NCBI GenBank assembly: GCA_016280915.1
Contig: JAEEHQ010000054.1
Location: forward strand, 1-64,000
Direction of reading: 5' to 3'
From: Bacteroidales bacterium
GTDB lineage: Bacteria; Bacteroidota; Bacteroidia; Bacteroidales; P3
Length of the DNA stretch: 64,000 nucleotides
Of the stretch, positions 1 to 9,074 are shown one piece after another. Each line of letters begins with the position of its first letter. Position 1 is the first letter of the stretch. Made by a program: the position numbers and the translations under genes. The notes below the pieces were generated by a model that was given only the letters and a program-made list of their open reading frames with translations, had not been told where the DNA came from and did not search any database.

Positions 1-5
1 ATCCA

Positions 6-259
6 TTATTCTAAAGGTGGCAGTTTATGTATTTGTTGTGTATTCCACATATCGATAAGTGATTTGGCGTTAGCACGCAACCATTCTTGAACAAGACGCT
101 GCGCTTTCTCGGGCAGATCACCAAGAGTCATCTCAAAAGTGTTAATGTCAAACACCCCACATATTCATCATAGATTGCATGAATATGAGCCGGTTCGTGT
201 TCTTTTGGCTTGAAGAACATCTTGATAATAATCCCATAAAAGCGACTAATCTCAGGCAT
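6..259 (-). pseudogene. DUF4160 family protein, frameshifted
   Basis: Minus strand starts MPEISRFYGIIIKMFFKPKEHEPAHIHAIYDEYVG and continues in another frame as FDINTFEMTLGDLPEKAQRLVQEWLRANAKSLIDMWNTQQIHKLPPLE*. The 1-nt shift is at the C4 run at 155-158. Span of 254 nt equals 85 codons minus one base. Confidence 0.72.
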
Positions 260-319
260 ATCATCCGACTTTTTCAAAATGCAAAATACTCATTATTTTC
301 CAATCATCAAGAAAAGTGA

Positions 320-355
320 CAAAAAAGAGTCCCTGCCGCAGTGGCAGGGACTCTC
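320..355 (-). terminator. Intrinsic terminator downstream of fimbrillin-like gene
   Basis: GAGAGTCCCTGCCACTGCGGCAGGGACTCTTTTTTG on the minus strand. Confidence 0.8.
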
Positions 356-403
356 TTCTGGTTGTCACGGGCTGCGGAGACCGTCCTCAACATAATTAAC
401 ATT

Positions 404-1981
404 TTAATCATCCAGAACGGGGCGTACCGAGATTCCTTCGGAGAAATGGCCAGTTCCAGAAAGGAAGAGATAGGCACTTTGGAAGAATATACAGTAACTT
501 TCGTCCTCATGGTAATAGTTGGGCGTGGACGAATGGTAGTAGCCAAAACTACCCACATTACGAAGACTCGTGACATCGCGTATGCCCGATGCAGGCAAGA
601 ATACTGCACCTGCAGACTCCATCTGAGCCCACTGGGCAAGGGTGTAACTGTTGTGTGTCCAGTCATTCATGCTCGATGCTAATCCAGATGTGAACGAACA
701 TCCTAAAGGGAGAGTCCAACTGTCAGGCAATAAAAATAAACCGCCTACACCATTTATATTACCCGTTCCAAGTTTGGAAGCAGCGTTGATCCTATTGTTG
801 AGGAGGTATTGCCATTCTCCTCTATTGAGGGTACGCCATTGGTTGGCGATATTGCCACCGTTGCTGATGGCGTTGCTACCCCAGTCGACGAAAGAGGCGT
901 AGTCTTCATCGATGGTGGATGCCAATGTGGGGTTGTTACCCGTACCCCAACCGAAAAGGTCTATCCAACCATTGTATGTGGAACTGATGTTAATATTGGC
1001 AATGCCCACATAGTCGTACTGGTGTTCGGCAAAACGCCAGGTATTGGTGCTGGCCTGGTACTGTAGGTTGCCCTGAGAGAAATGAACCTGCCGCGTGGCA
1101 CTCACTGAGAAAGCACCCGGCAGTGCTCCTTCATACCCATTCCACTGCTCCACCGTCAAACTCACCGTAGCCATTCTGTTGTGGCGTAGCGACACGCCCG
1201 GTTTCTCAAATGTGGCATATTGACCATTGGCAGAGTAGAGCGTGATGGTCACATTTTCCCCCTCGTCCCCACCAAACTCCGGTGCCACGATGTAATAGAT
1301 GTAAGTGTCTCTGTCGCCACGACCAATGGTAGGTCTGTTTGCAGCAGGGAATACCAACGACACGTCGTGGCTTGCCGATGACGGTACCATCGTTCCAATA
1401 TGGTCATTCGGACTTCCCGTCACGCTGGCACTGCACAACCCGCTGAGGTAGGAGGTAGCAGCCGCAACTGTAATACGTCCAAGGACGAAGTCATTATCCA
1501 TCCTGTTGCTGATTACCACCTTGATAAGCGGGCAGAGGTTGTGGAACGTCAGCGACTCGTTGTCAGAGTATGCTCCCATCGGCACCTTCACCTTCTGGTC
1601 GCCGCGGCTGTCCACTTCGTACTGTTGCTCATGCGGCAGAGTGACGGCTATAGTGCTGCTACTGGATATGTCCACATTCCCCACTATGTCGGCGGGGTAG
1701 ATGGCGCGGTAGTGGTTGCTCCCCACCACGTCGGTTATCTGTGCCGACGAGCCTAGTGCCGCACTGGTGGTGCAGGTCTGGTTGTTGACCCGTATCAGGT
1801 CGTTGTTGTGCCAGCATGGGGTCAGGTTGTCGATATACACCTTGGCATCCCTGCCATTGTCGATATTGGCACCCAAAGTAACTGTGCCATACTCACGTTT
1901 GCAGCCCGCTGCCACTATCACTATAGTAGCCATTAGGCCAACTATCATTGTTGTATTAATTCTCTTCATAATGTCAATCAA
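404..1981 (-). CDS. Fimbrillin-like / Bacteroidales surface lipoprotein
   Basis: 525 aa with lipobox-like AAGCKREYG, fimbrillin-like N-terminal half, and C-terminal FSVSATRQVHFSQGNLQYQ...GGLFLLPDSWTLP...SVRPVL typical of Bacteroidales surface proteins. Confidence 0.7.
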   Translation of the reverse strand: MIDIMKRINTTMIVGLMATIVIVAAGCKREYGTVTLGANIDNGRDAKVYIDNLTPCWHNNDLIRVNNQTCTTSAALGSSAQITDVVGSNHYRAIYPADIVGNVDISSSSTIAVTLPHEQQYEVDSRGDQKVKVPMGAYSDNESLTFHNLCPLIKVVISNRMDNDFVLGRITVAAATSYLSGLCSASVTGSPNDHIGTMVPSSASHDVSLVFPAANRPTIGRGDRDTYIYYIVAPEFGGDEGENVTITLYSANGQYATFEKPGVSLRHNRMATVSLTVEQWNGYEGALPGAFSVSATRQVHFSQGNLQYQASTNTWRFAEHQYDYVGIANINISSTYNGWIDLFGWGTGNNPTLASTIDEDYASFVDWGSNAISNGGNIANQWRTLNRGEWQYLLNNRINAASKLGTGNINGVGGLFLLPDSWTLPLGCSFTSGLASSMNDWTHNSYTLAQWAQMESAGAVFLPASGIRDVTSLRNVGSFGYYHSSTPNYYHEDESYCIFFQSAYLFLSGTGHFSEGISVRPVLDD

Positions 1982-2018
1982 TTTTAGTTTTTACTTTTTA
2001 CCTTTTAGTTTAATCCGT

Positions 2019-2234
2019 TTACCACCGTTCCATCTCAAACGACGTGGTGTTGTTTCCATCGTCCGCCCAATTGTCTCGTTCGAATAGGGTTGAGTGGCTG
2101 CCCGGTGTGTCGTCATCCCATAGCTCCAATTGGAACCGTGTGGAGGACACGCCAAGCCCCATCTCCACCACAAACTCGACTACCTTGATGGCGGGAGGAC
2201 TGTAAATTACTTTGATTCGATCTTTCATTGCCAA
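2019..2234 (-). CDS. Small conserved Bacteroidales protein preceding the fimbrillin-like gene
   Basis: MAMKDRIKVIYSPPAIKVVEFVVEMGLGVSS...; YSPPxIKVVEFxVExG motif; same strand and close upstream of the 404-1981 gene. Confidence 0.5.
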   Translation of the reverse strand: MAMKDRIKVIYSPPAIKVVEFVVEMGLGVSSTRFQLELWDDDTPGSHSTLFERDNWADDGNNTTSFEMERW

Positions 2235-2254
2235 TGTTGTTTAGATTAGGACAT

Positions 2255-2505
2255 AAAAAAAGCGTGGAACGTTTTCCTTGCCTGAACGTCAGGGTTACCA
2301 CGCCCTCCACAATCTAACAAGTTATTCCACGCCGAAAGAATCGGCGTTTCGTAACCTATTCTTGATTGTGGAGCCTTAAAACAAAGGCCTTGTGGTAATT
2401 TGACGTTCAAGAATAGCACGAATCGCTATTATGTTATGTCTTTAGTTTCTTGTGTTTACTACATAATTGTATGTATTAATTATACAGATATTTATTGTCC
2501 ATTTG
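2255..2505 (-). ncRNA. Structured leader / candidate regulatory RNA with intrinsic terminator
   Basis: Promoter TTG-N19-TATATTTG (complement at 2512-2541); 10-bp stem 2305-2314/2364-2373; inner hairpin 2329-2335/2341-2347; terminator stem GCGTGG/CCACGC (2262-2267/2298-2303) followed by T7 on the minus strand. Confidence 0.65.
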
Positions 2506-2511
2506 ACGCTG

Positions 2512-2541
2512 CAAATATACGACTTTTTTCTCATACTGCAA
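2512..2541 (-). promoter_or_regulatory. Bacteroidetes-type sigma-ABfr promoter
   Basis: Minus strand TTG - 19 nt - TATATTTG. Confidence 0.7.
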
Positions 2542-2774
2542 CTTTTTTAATAAACGGTGGATTAGCTTTTCCTATTGAATGATTCCGATTACAGTCCGTA
2601 TCCAAACCGTTTTTGGCTTCCAGTTGTCTGAACTTTGTTTGCCGTTCAGTTTCTCTTCGCTACGGAAGGGATCTTTCTTCATTATAATTGTGTGGACGTT
2701 GGGCTGGATTGGGTTGGGACCCTTTCAGGGCAATTTTGGGAGGTTGCCGGTGCACAAGGGGCTGACGGTAAGGA

Positions 2775-3578
2775 TCAGTTAAGTTTTCCATAATGCACCT
2801 CGTAACGTTCACCGTCTGCGGCTATTAGCGTCTTGGGGAATATGGCTTGGGCTTCGGCAAGCAGCACTTCGGGCTCTTTGAAACGGGCGCTGATGTGTGT
2901 CAGGAGCAGCTGTTGTGCCTCGGCTTTAAGTGCCAGAGTGGCAGCTTGTGAGGTGGTGCAATGGAGTTTCTCGGCGGCAATGCTGGCAAAGGCATTGCTG
3001 AAGGTGCTTTCCAAGCAGAGCAAATCTACTTTGTGGATATAGGGTAAAAAGCTCTCAGTATAGCCTGTGTCGGTGCAATAGGCATAGCGGCGAGCAGGAT
3101 TCTTTCCGCGAGGTTTCTCTTCTATCAAGTAGCCATAGGTGGGCACCGAATGCATCAGCGGGAAAGCATAGATGCGACAGCGTTGGTTTTCGAGCAGCAG
3201 TTGGCACCCTTCGGTGTGGCTGAGCTCGTGGTAGTGTATTTCAAATTCGATGTGACTTCCAGCCACCTGCATCAGGTTTGTCATGGTTTCGGCAATTCCT
3301 GCAGGTGCGAATATATCCACAGGGTCCTTGCGTCCGCAAAGGTGCATGCTGCTGATGAGTCCGGGCAGCCCAAAGAAATGGTCACCATGCAGATGGGTGA
3401 TGCAGATGGTTTGCATGGATTGCAGCTTCTGGTGGTAGATGCGCATCTGGGTCTGTGTGTTTTCGCCACAGTCCAAAAGAATGCGGAAGCCATTCAGATT
3501 GACAACTTGGCCGCTGCAATGGCGGGCTACCGTGGGTAGGGCAGCCCCCGATCCGAGTATGGTGGTGTAGAAGTTCAC
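2775..3578 (-). CDS. rnz: Ribonuclease Z
   Basis: 267 aa; LGSGAALPT, LLDCGENTQTQM, ITHLHGDHFFGLPGL metallo-beta-lactamase tRNase Z motifs. Confidence 0.93.
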   Translation of the reverse strand: MNFYTTILGSGAALPTVARHCSGQVVNLNGFRILLDCGENTQTQMRIYHQKLQSMQTICITHLHGDHFFGLPGLISSMHLCGRKDPVDIFAPAGIAETMTNLMQVAGSHIEFEIHYHELSHTEGCQLLLENQRCRIYAFPLMHSVPTYGYLIEEKPRGKNPARRYAYCTDTGYTESFLPYIHKVDLLCLESTFSNAFASIAAEKLHCTTSQAATLALKAEAQQLLLTHISARFKEPEVLLAEAQAIFPKTLIAADGERYEVHYGKLN

Positions 3579-4715
3579 TTAGTTCTCATAAAAGATGATG
3601 GCACCGCTGGTGGGGTCGAAGAGGGCTTTGAATTTTTTGTGGGGCAGGTCGATGACGGGGCCGTACTGTGCCACAGGCAGGGTGACTTGGTAGTCGAACA
3701 ACTCACAATGGAGGTTCATCTGTGCCTGAGAGGGCATGCGGTATTTGAAATTGTGGTTGCCACGGGTGAAGAAGTTGGGCTTCTGTTCGCGGTTGAACTG
3801 GCGCACTTGCTGCAACGATTTGTCGGGCCGCAGGGTGCAGGTGATGGGGAGGGCATCGTAGTCATCCTCGTCGCATATTCCTTCGGCACGGCTGAAATAG
3901 AACAGAACGGTCTCCTGAAGGGTGTCGTTGGCCTTGGTGGTGGGCTGAGGCTGGAGGAAGAAATGTACGGTTTCTACAACGGGTTTACCGATGAATTGTG
4001 CCATCAGCACGGCCTCTTTCTCCTCAATTTGGCGCAGCATTTGCTCTTTGCCTTCCACGGTGTAGCGGTCGGAGACGGTTATTTCAGCGCGCTGGTCCTC
4101 CAGCTCGGCAATCTCAGAAGCGGCGGCCTGTGCACGCTGTCTCATCGAGCGGGGAGCCTTTTTGGTGGAGGTACCTGTAGGACGGCCTGGCTGGTCACCT
4201 TTCACATAGAATGTGTCGGTACGGTCATAGAGATTATAGGTGGGCAGCATCTTGTCAGCGGTGGCGTTGTGGAGCACCAGCTTGGCGTCGGAGGCGACAA
4301 CTTGGTCGGAGGGTTCGGTGGTGCCCAGCTGGGTGGATGCCTCTTGGGGTGTCATGCCCACCGAGCGCAGCAGATGACGGTTGTCTACCTGGATGGCTAT
4401 GCCTTTTGGATTGACGAAATAGTAGTTGTTGGGGTCGGCTGTGACGGTATAGGAGGTGGAGATGTCCTTGATGCGGTAGGGTTTCTCCACGTCGAAATTG
4501 TCCAAGGCAAGCATCTCTGAGGCATATTCGCTGAATATGGCCTCGGTCAGGTCATAGTATTGGTAGGTCACGTCCACGCATATCTGGGTCATCGGCAGGG
4601 CATAGTAGAGGCCGCCACCATTATTTTTGCTATTCTTGCTCACAGGAGTCACCGTATAGCAGCTGCTAAACAAAACTCCACATACGATTGCTAACAATAA
4701 ATTTCTCTTTATCAT
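3579..4715 (-). CDS. DUF4831 family lipoprotein
   Basis: 378 aa; N-terminal lipobox SSCYTV; sequence resembles DUF4831 proteins. Confidence 0.65.
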   Translation of the reverse strand: MIKRNLLLAIVCGVLFSSCYTVTPVSKNSKNNGGGLYYALPMTQICVDVTYQYYDLTEAIFSEYASEMLALDNFDVEKPYRIKDISTSYTVTADPNNYYFVNPKGIAIQVDNRHLLRSVGMTPQEASTQLGTTEPSDQVVASDAKLVLHNATADKMLPTYNLYDRTDTFYVKGDQPGRPTGTSTKKAPRSMRQRAQAAASEIAELEDQRAEITVSDRYTVEGKEQMLRQIEEKEAVLMAQFIGKPVVETVHFFLQPQPTTKANDTLQETVLFYFSRAEGICDEDDYDALPITCTLRPDKSLQQVRQFNREQKPNFFTRGNHNFKYRMPSQAQMNLHCELFDYQVTLPVAQYGPVIDLPHKKFKALFDPTSGAIIFYEN

Positions 4716-4768
4716 ATTATTAATTCTTTTTATCCTATTTTTTGTTGTGGATTAGGTGTGGGTGGGGG

Positions 4769-6253
4769 CTATTTTGTCGCCTGAAGCTCTCCCCTCGCTA
4801 AGAATAATCCGATGAATGTCAACAAGCCGTTCAGCAACAGTATCTCGAAACCAAAGTGGTAGCCTGTCCACAAGGGCATATATAGTTTCAGAAGGTAGCA
4901 GATGACGGGCGAGAGAACAGCTATCACGGGGACCCAGCCGTCTTTCACCCTTCGTTTGGTGAAAAGTCCAAAGGTGTATAGGCCCAGCAACGGACCATAG
5001 GTGAAGCCCGCAATGTCGAACAGGGTGTCTATCAGCGATTGGTTGTGGAAGGGTCTAAAGGCCATAATTACGATAAGATAGAGTAGGGCAAAGCCGATAT
5101 GTACCAGGCGGCGAATCTTCAGCTCGTCACGCTGGGAGGCATGAGAAGAGGCCTCTTTTTTTGAACCAAAGCCCAAGAAGTCATAGCAGAACGTGGTGGT
5201 GAGCGCAGTGAGGGTACCGTCGGCGCTGGAATAGCCTGCCGCCACCATGCCTAAGACGAACACTACCGCGGTGAAACTGCTCATATGGAAGGCTATGGAG
5301 GGGAATATCTTGTCGCCCACAACTCGGCCGGCTTCGTTCACAGGTAAAGCAAAACCTGTACTCTCGGCGTAGGCAATCAAGGCAGCGCCCAGACTCAGAA
5401 AGAGGATGTTGACGATGATGAAGAGCAAACTGCTGGTGAGCACGTTCTTTTGGGCATCACGCAAGTTTTTGCATGTCAGGTTCTTCTGCATCATGTCTTG
5501 GTCGAGGCCCGTCATGGTGATGGTGATGAACATGCCGCTGAGTATCTGTTTCCAGTAATATTTGCTGGCAGTCGGGTCGGTCTCAAACACCCGCGTGTAG
5601 CCGTTGTCGGCTGAACGTTGCAGCAATTGTGGGTAGGTGATGTCCAGCTCTTTCAGGATGGCTATTACTGTCACCAATGCCGCCAACAGCAGGAACGTGG
5701 TTTGCAGCATGTCGGTCCACACCACGGTTTTTACGCCGCTGCGGAAGGTGTAAAGCAGGATGATGGCGATAAAGATGACTGCAGGAACCCAAAAAGGAAT
5801 GCCCCAGGCTTTGAAGACAAATTCATATAGCACAAACACCACCAGATACATCCTCAACGCCGACCCCAGTAGGCGGGAGATGATGAAAAAGAGGGCACCC
5901 GTTTTCTCGGAGGCTACGCCGAAACGTTGTTCTAAATAACTGTAGATGGAGGTGAGGTTGAGCTTATAGTATAGGGGTAGGAGTATCAATGCGATTGCCA
6001 CATATCCAAGCACATAGCCAAATACCAATGGCATGTAGGTGAACTGCCCATAGTATACACCACCGGGCACCGACATGAAGGTTACGCCTGAGAGCGAAGC
6101 CCCTATCATGCCGTAGGCCACCACTGGCCAGGGCGACTTGCGTTGTCCGCGGAAGAAAGAATCGTTGTCGGCACTCTTTCTCGACGAGAGCCACATCACA
6201 ACGAAAAGTAGTATCGTATAGCCGATGAAACAGCTCAGTATGATAGTTTCCAA
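4769..6253 (-). CDS. Sodium:solute symporter (SSS family)
   Basis: 494 aa polytopic protein; GASLSGVTFMSVPG and GYSSADGTLTALTTTFCYDF motifs of the SLC5/SSS family. Confidence 0.9.
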   Translation of the reverse strand: METIILSCFIGYTILLFVVMWLSSRKSADNDSFFRGQRKSPWPVVAYGMIGASLSGVTFMSVPGGVYYGQFTYMPLVFGYVLGYVAIALILLPLYYKLNLTSIYSYLEQRFGVASEKTGALFFIISRLLGSALRMYLVVFVLYEFVFKAWGIPFWVPAVIFIAIILLYTFRSGVKTVVWTDMLQTTFLLLAALVTVIAILKELDITYPQLLQRSADNGYTRVFETDPTASKYYWKQILSGMFITITMTGLDQDMMQKNLTCKNLRDAQKNVLTSSLLFIIVNILFLSLGAALIAYAESTGFALPVNEAGRVVGDKIFPSIAFHMSSFTAVVFVLGMVAAGYSSADGTLTALTTTFCYDFLGFGSKKEASSHASQRDELKIRRLVHIGFALLYLIVIMAFRPFHNQSLIDTLFDIAGFTYGPLLGLYTFGLFTKRRVKDGWVPVIAVLSPVICYLLKLYMPLWTGYHFGFEILLLNGLLTFIGLFLARGELQATK

Positions 6254-6391
6254 AGTAATCTTTTGTGTTTTTTTTCAATTGCAAAAATACTAAATTTTTT
6301 CCATTTCCGTTTTTTTTTGTAACTTTGAAAATTCAAATTCGTGGTAAAAGGGCTATAAAAAATAGTACAATATATTATTATATAGTGAATT

Positions 6392-7273
6392 ATGAAAATT
6401 AAGCAGTTTCTGATGGCAGCCTTATTCTTGGGTTTGGTAGGTACATTGTCTGCCCAAAACAATGATAATTTGCGTGGCCGTATCAACGACAGACCCAATC
6501 AGGCTGTGCAACGCCGTCCCAATGCTCCTCAAAAGACTGACCAGCGTATGCCCGACCGAATCTCCGACTGCCAGCGCGACGGTCTCCATGGCGAAGTCAA
6601 GGATGTCCTCTCTGTCATGTATGAGGCTGACACTCATTCCAATGCTGCCGGCCGTGGCTCCATCATGGAACGCCTGATGACGGTCTATAAACAGAACGGT
6701 CAGCGTCGCAGCCAGTCTTATCTCTCCAACGAGGAGGATATGATTTTCAAGACCAAATACAAGCACGACGGTTTCGGCCTCGTCACCCTCGAGCACATCC
6801 TCGACCCCGAGGAGAATGTCATTGGCCGCACCTATTATCTCTACGATGCCGACCTCATCCTTACCGAGGTGTATGTGGAGGACGAGGAACGTCAGATCGA
6901 AAGCCGTGTGCTCTACAAATACGACGCCCAGGGCCGCCTCAGCCAGCGCAGCTTCAACGACCATGCCAACAATGTCTTCCGTCGCGAGATGTATATCTAT
7001 GGCGAGAACGACAATGTCTTCAAGACGGTGGTCTTCAACGGCAAAGGCGAGAAGGTGCAGGAAATCCGCTACGAATATGACGAGCACAACGAGCCCGTCA
7101 GCTCCACCCTTTACGACTTCTACGAGGACCCCAACGAGCCCGAGCTGACCATCACCCTCTTTGAGTATCGTTATGATGAAGAGGGCAACTGGGTCACCCG
7201 CTATGAGTACCAACTCGACAACGACAAGAAAATCCCCGTCTACATCGTCGAGCGCGACATCAAGTATTACTAA
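6392..7273 (+). CDS. Secreted hypothetical protein with RHS/YD-like beta-repeat character
   Basis: 293 aa with signal peptide MKIKQFLMAALFLGLVGTLSAQ; repeated YxYDxxG/YEYDEHN segments. Confidence 0.65.
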   Translation: MKIKQFLMAALFLGLVGTLSAQNNDNLRGRINDRPNQAVQRRPNAPQKTDQRMPDRISDCQRDGLHGEVKDVLSVMYEADTHSNAAGRGSIMERLMTVYKQNGQRRSQSYLSNEEDMIFKTKYKHDGFGLVTLEHILDPEENVIGRTYYLYDADLILTEVYVEDEERQIESRVLYKYDAQGRLSQRSFNDHANNVFRREMYIYGENDNVFKTVVFNGKGEKVQEIRYEYDEHNEPVSSTLYDFYEDPNEPELTITLFEYRYDEEGNWVTRYEYQLDNDKKIPVYIVERDIKYY

Positions 7274-7310
7274 TAGGGTGGGGGTGTTGTAACCCATTCC
7301 TCTAAACAAC

Positions 7311-7345
7311 AAAGCCCTGCAAGATTGCTCCTGCAGGGCTTTGTG
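7311..7345. terminator. Bidirectional intrinsic terminator
   Basis: AAAGCCCTGCAAGATTGCTCCTGCAGGGCTTTG between convergent genes. Confidence 0.8.
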
Positions 7346-7366
7346 TATTATGGAGTGTAGCGTTGG

Positions 7367-8245
7367 TCACTCCATTTCGTAGCCGAATTGCTTCAGGGCC
7401 TTGTCGCTGTTGCGCCAGTCTTTCATGACTTTGATGTAGAGGTTGAGGAAGCATTTCTTGCCGGTGAATTCTTCGATGTCTTTGCGGGCTTCGATGCCGA
7501 CTTTCTTGATGGATTTGCCCTGATGTCCGATGAGGATGGCTTTCTGTGACTCCCGTTCCACAAAGATGACGGCGCGTATGTTGTCAACACCTTCTTTCTC
7601 TTCGTAGCTTTCGACGGCCACTTCGCAGCTGTAGGGGATTTCTTTTTGGTAGTAGAGAAGGAGTTTCTCGCGTATGATTTCGCTAACAAAGAAGCGCATG
7701 GAGCGGTCGGTGAGTTCGTCTTTGGGGAAGTAGGGCGGATTCTCGGGCAGCAACTCCAAGATGTGGTCGAAGATGGTGTCTACGTTAAAGCGTTCTGTGG
7801 CCGAGCAGGGCACGATGATGGCGCGTGGAATCTGATTCTGCCAATAGGCAATCATGTCTTGGATGGTCTGCTGGTCGCTTAGGTCTATCTTGTTGATGGC
7901 CAGAATAACTGGGATGTTGCTCTTGATGATTTTGGCCAACACTTCTTGGTTTTTGAATGTCTCCCCAATTTCCGTAACCAGCAGAAACAGGTCGGCATCT
8001 TCGAGTGCACTATGCACAAAGCCCATCATCTGCTCGTGCAATTTGTAGTGTGGGTTGACGATACCGGGGGTGTCGGTATAGACGATTTGAAAGTCCTCTC
8101 CGTTCACGATGCCCATGATGCGGTGCCGGGTTGTTTGGGCCTTGCTGGTAATTATGCTGAGGCGTTCGCCCACCAAGGCGTTCATCAGGGTCGATTTGCC
8201 CACATTTGGGTTGCCGATGATATTTACAAAACCTGATTTATGCAT
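7367..8245 (-). CDS. era: GTPase Era
   Basis: 292 aa; GNPNVGKSTLMN, DTPGIVNP, NKIDL and C-terminal KH domain (GHQGKSIKKVGIEARKDIE). Confidence 0.97.
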   Translation of the reverse strand: MHKSGFVNIIGNPNVGKSTLMNALVGERLSIITSKAQTTRHRIMGIVNGEDFQIVYTDTPGIVNPHYKLHEQMMGFVHSALEDADLFLLVTEIGETFKNQEVLAKIIKSNIPVILAINKIDLSDQQTIQDMIAYWQNQIPRAIIVPCSATERFNVDTIFDHILELLPENPPYFPKDELTDRSMRFFVSEIIREKLLLYYQKEIPYSCEVAVESYEEKEGVDNIRAVIFVERESQKAILIGHQGKSIKKVGIEARKDIEEFTGKKCFLNLYIKVMKDWRNSDKALKQFGYEME

Positions 8246-8345
8246 ATTCTTCTTGCGTTGCTTGTTGTTAGTTGCTTAGTTGCCCATGGCTGGGCTTTGT
8301 TTCCATTTGACAGGGGGCTTACAGCCACGATTTAGTAAGGAAACA

Positions 8346-8376
8346 AAAAGAGCCGCCTTTCTGCGGCTCTTTTTTA
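8346..8376. terminator. Intrinsic terminator (rplY side)
   Basis: AAAAAGAGCCGCCTTTCTGCGGCTCTTTTTT. Confidence 0.85.
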
Positions 8377-8394
8377 GTTGTTCTGTCGTGAGGA

Positions 8395-8976
8395 TTATTC
8401 GGCAGCAGCTTCTTCAGTTGCATCAGCAACAGCATTGCGGGTGCTGTTCACAACAACCACCTCACTGCTCTGGGGATTCAGGATGTGGTAGCTCTCCTGA
8501 GCAATGTCCTGCACTTTGCAGCGCTGGGCGATGTCCAGGTTGGTGATGTCAATCAGAATCTCGCTGGGCATGTTGCTGGGCAGAGCCTTCACGTTGAGTC
8601 TCTTCTGTTTGTAGGCCAGCTTGCCGCCCTTCATCACGCCAACGGAGGTGCCGGTAGTGTGCACGGGGATGGACATGACAACCTCTTTGTCGTCGCTCAA
8701 CTCATAGAAGTCGCAATGGTACACGATCTCGGTCACAGGGTGGAAATCGATGTCCTTCAGCATGGCGCGATGTTTCACACCAGCCAGGTCAATTTCGACG
8801 AAGCAAGGCTCGGGGTTAAACAGAATACGCTGGAACTCGGTCTGCGGTACTGCAAACAGGTACTGCTCACCTTTACCATACATCACGCAAGGCACTTTGG
8901 CGTCACGACGCAGAGCCTTAGCATCTTTTTTCCCTACGTTCTCTCTCAGAGAACCGCTCAATGATACTATTCTCAT
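8395..8976 (-). CDS. rplY: 50S ribosomal protein L25 / Ctc
   Basis: 193 aa; LRENVGKKDAKALRRDAKVPCVMYGKGEQ and downstream Ctc-type domain. Confidence 0.95.
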   Translation of the reverse strand: MRIVSLSGSLRENVGKKDAKALRRDAKVPCVMYGKGEQYLFAVPQTEFQRILFNPEPCFVEIDLAGVKHRAMLKDIDFHPVTEIVYHCDFYELSDDKEVVMSIPVHTTGTSVGVMKGGKLAYKQKRLNVKALPSNMPSEILIDITNLDIAQRCKVQDIAQESYHILNPQSSEVVVVNSTRNAVADATEEAAAE

Positions 8977-9074
8977 TTTGTTTGTTAATTAGTTTGTTAT
9001 TAAAAAGGTCTTGCGACCCGGATTTCATTGAAAAAGTTGCAACCTGTCTTTTCGTAAATAATGGCTGCGTCAGT

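Noticed and set aside
2255-2505. tmRNA identity for the structured RNA
   Set aside because: Too short, no tRNA-like acceptor/T-arm and no tag ORF. A 6S-like identity remains possible but unproven.
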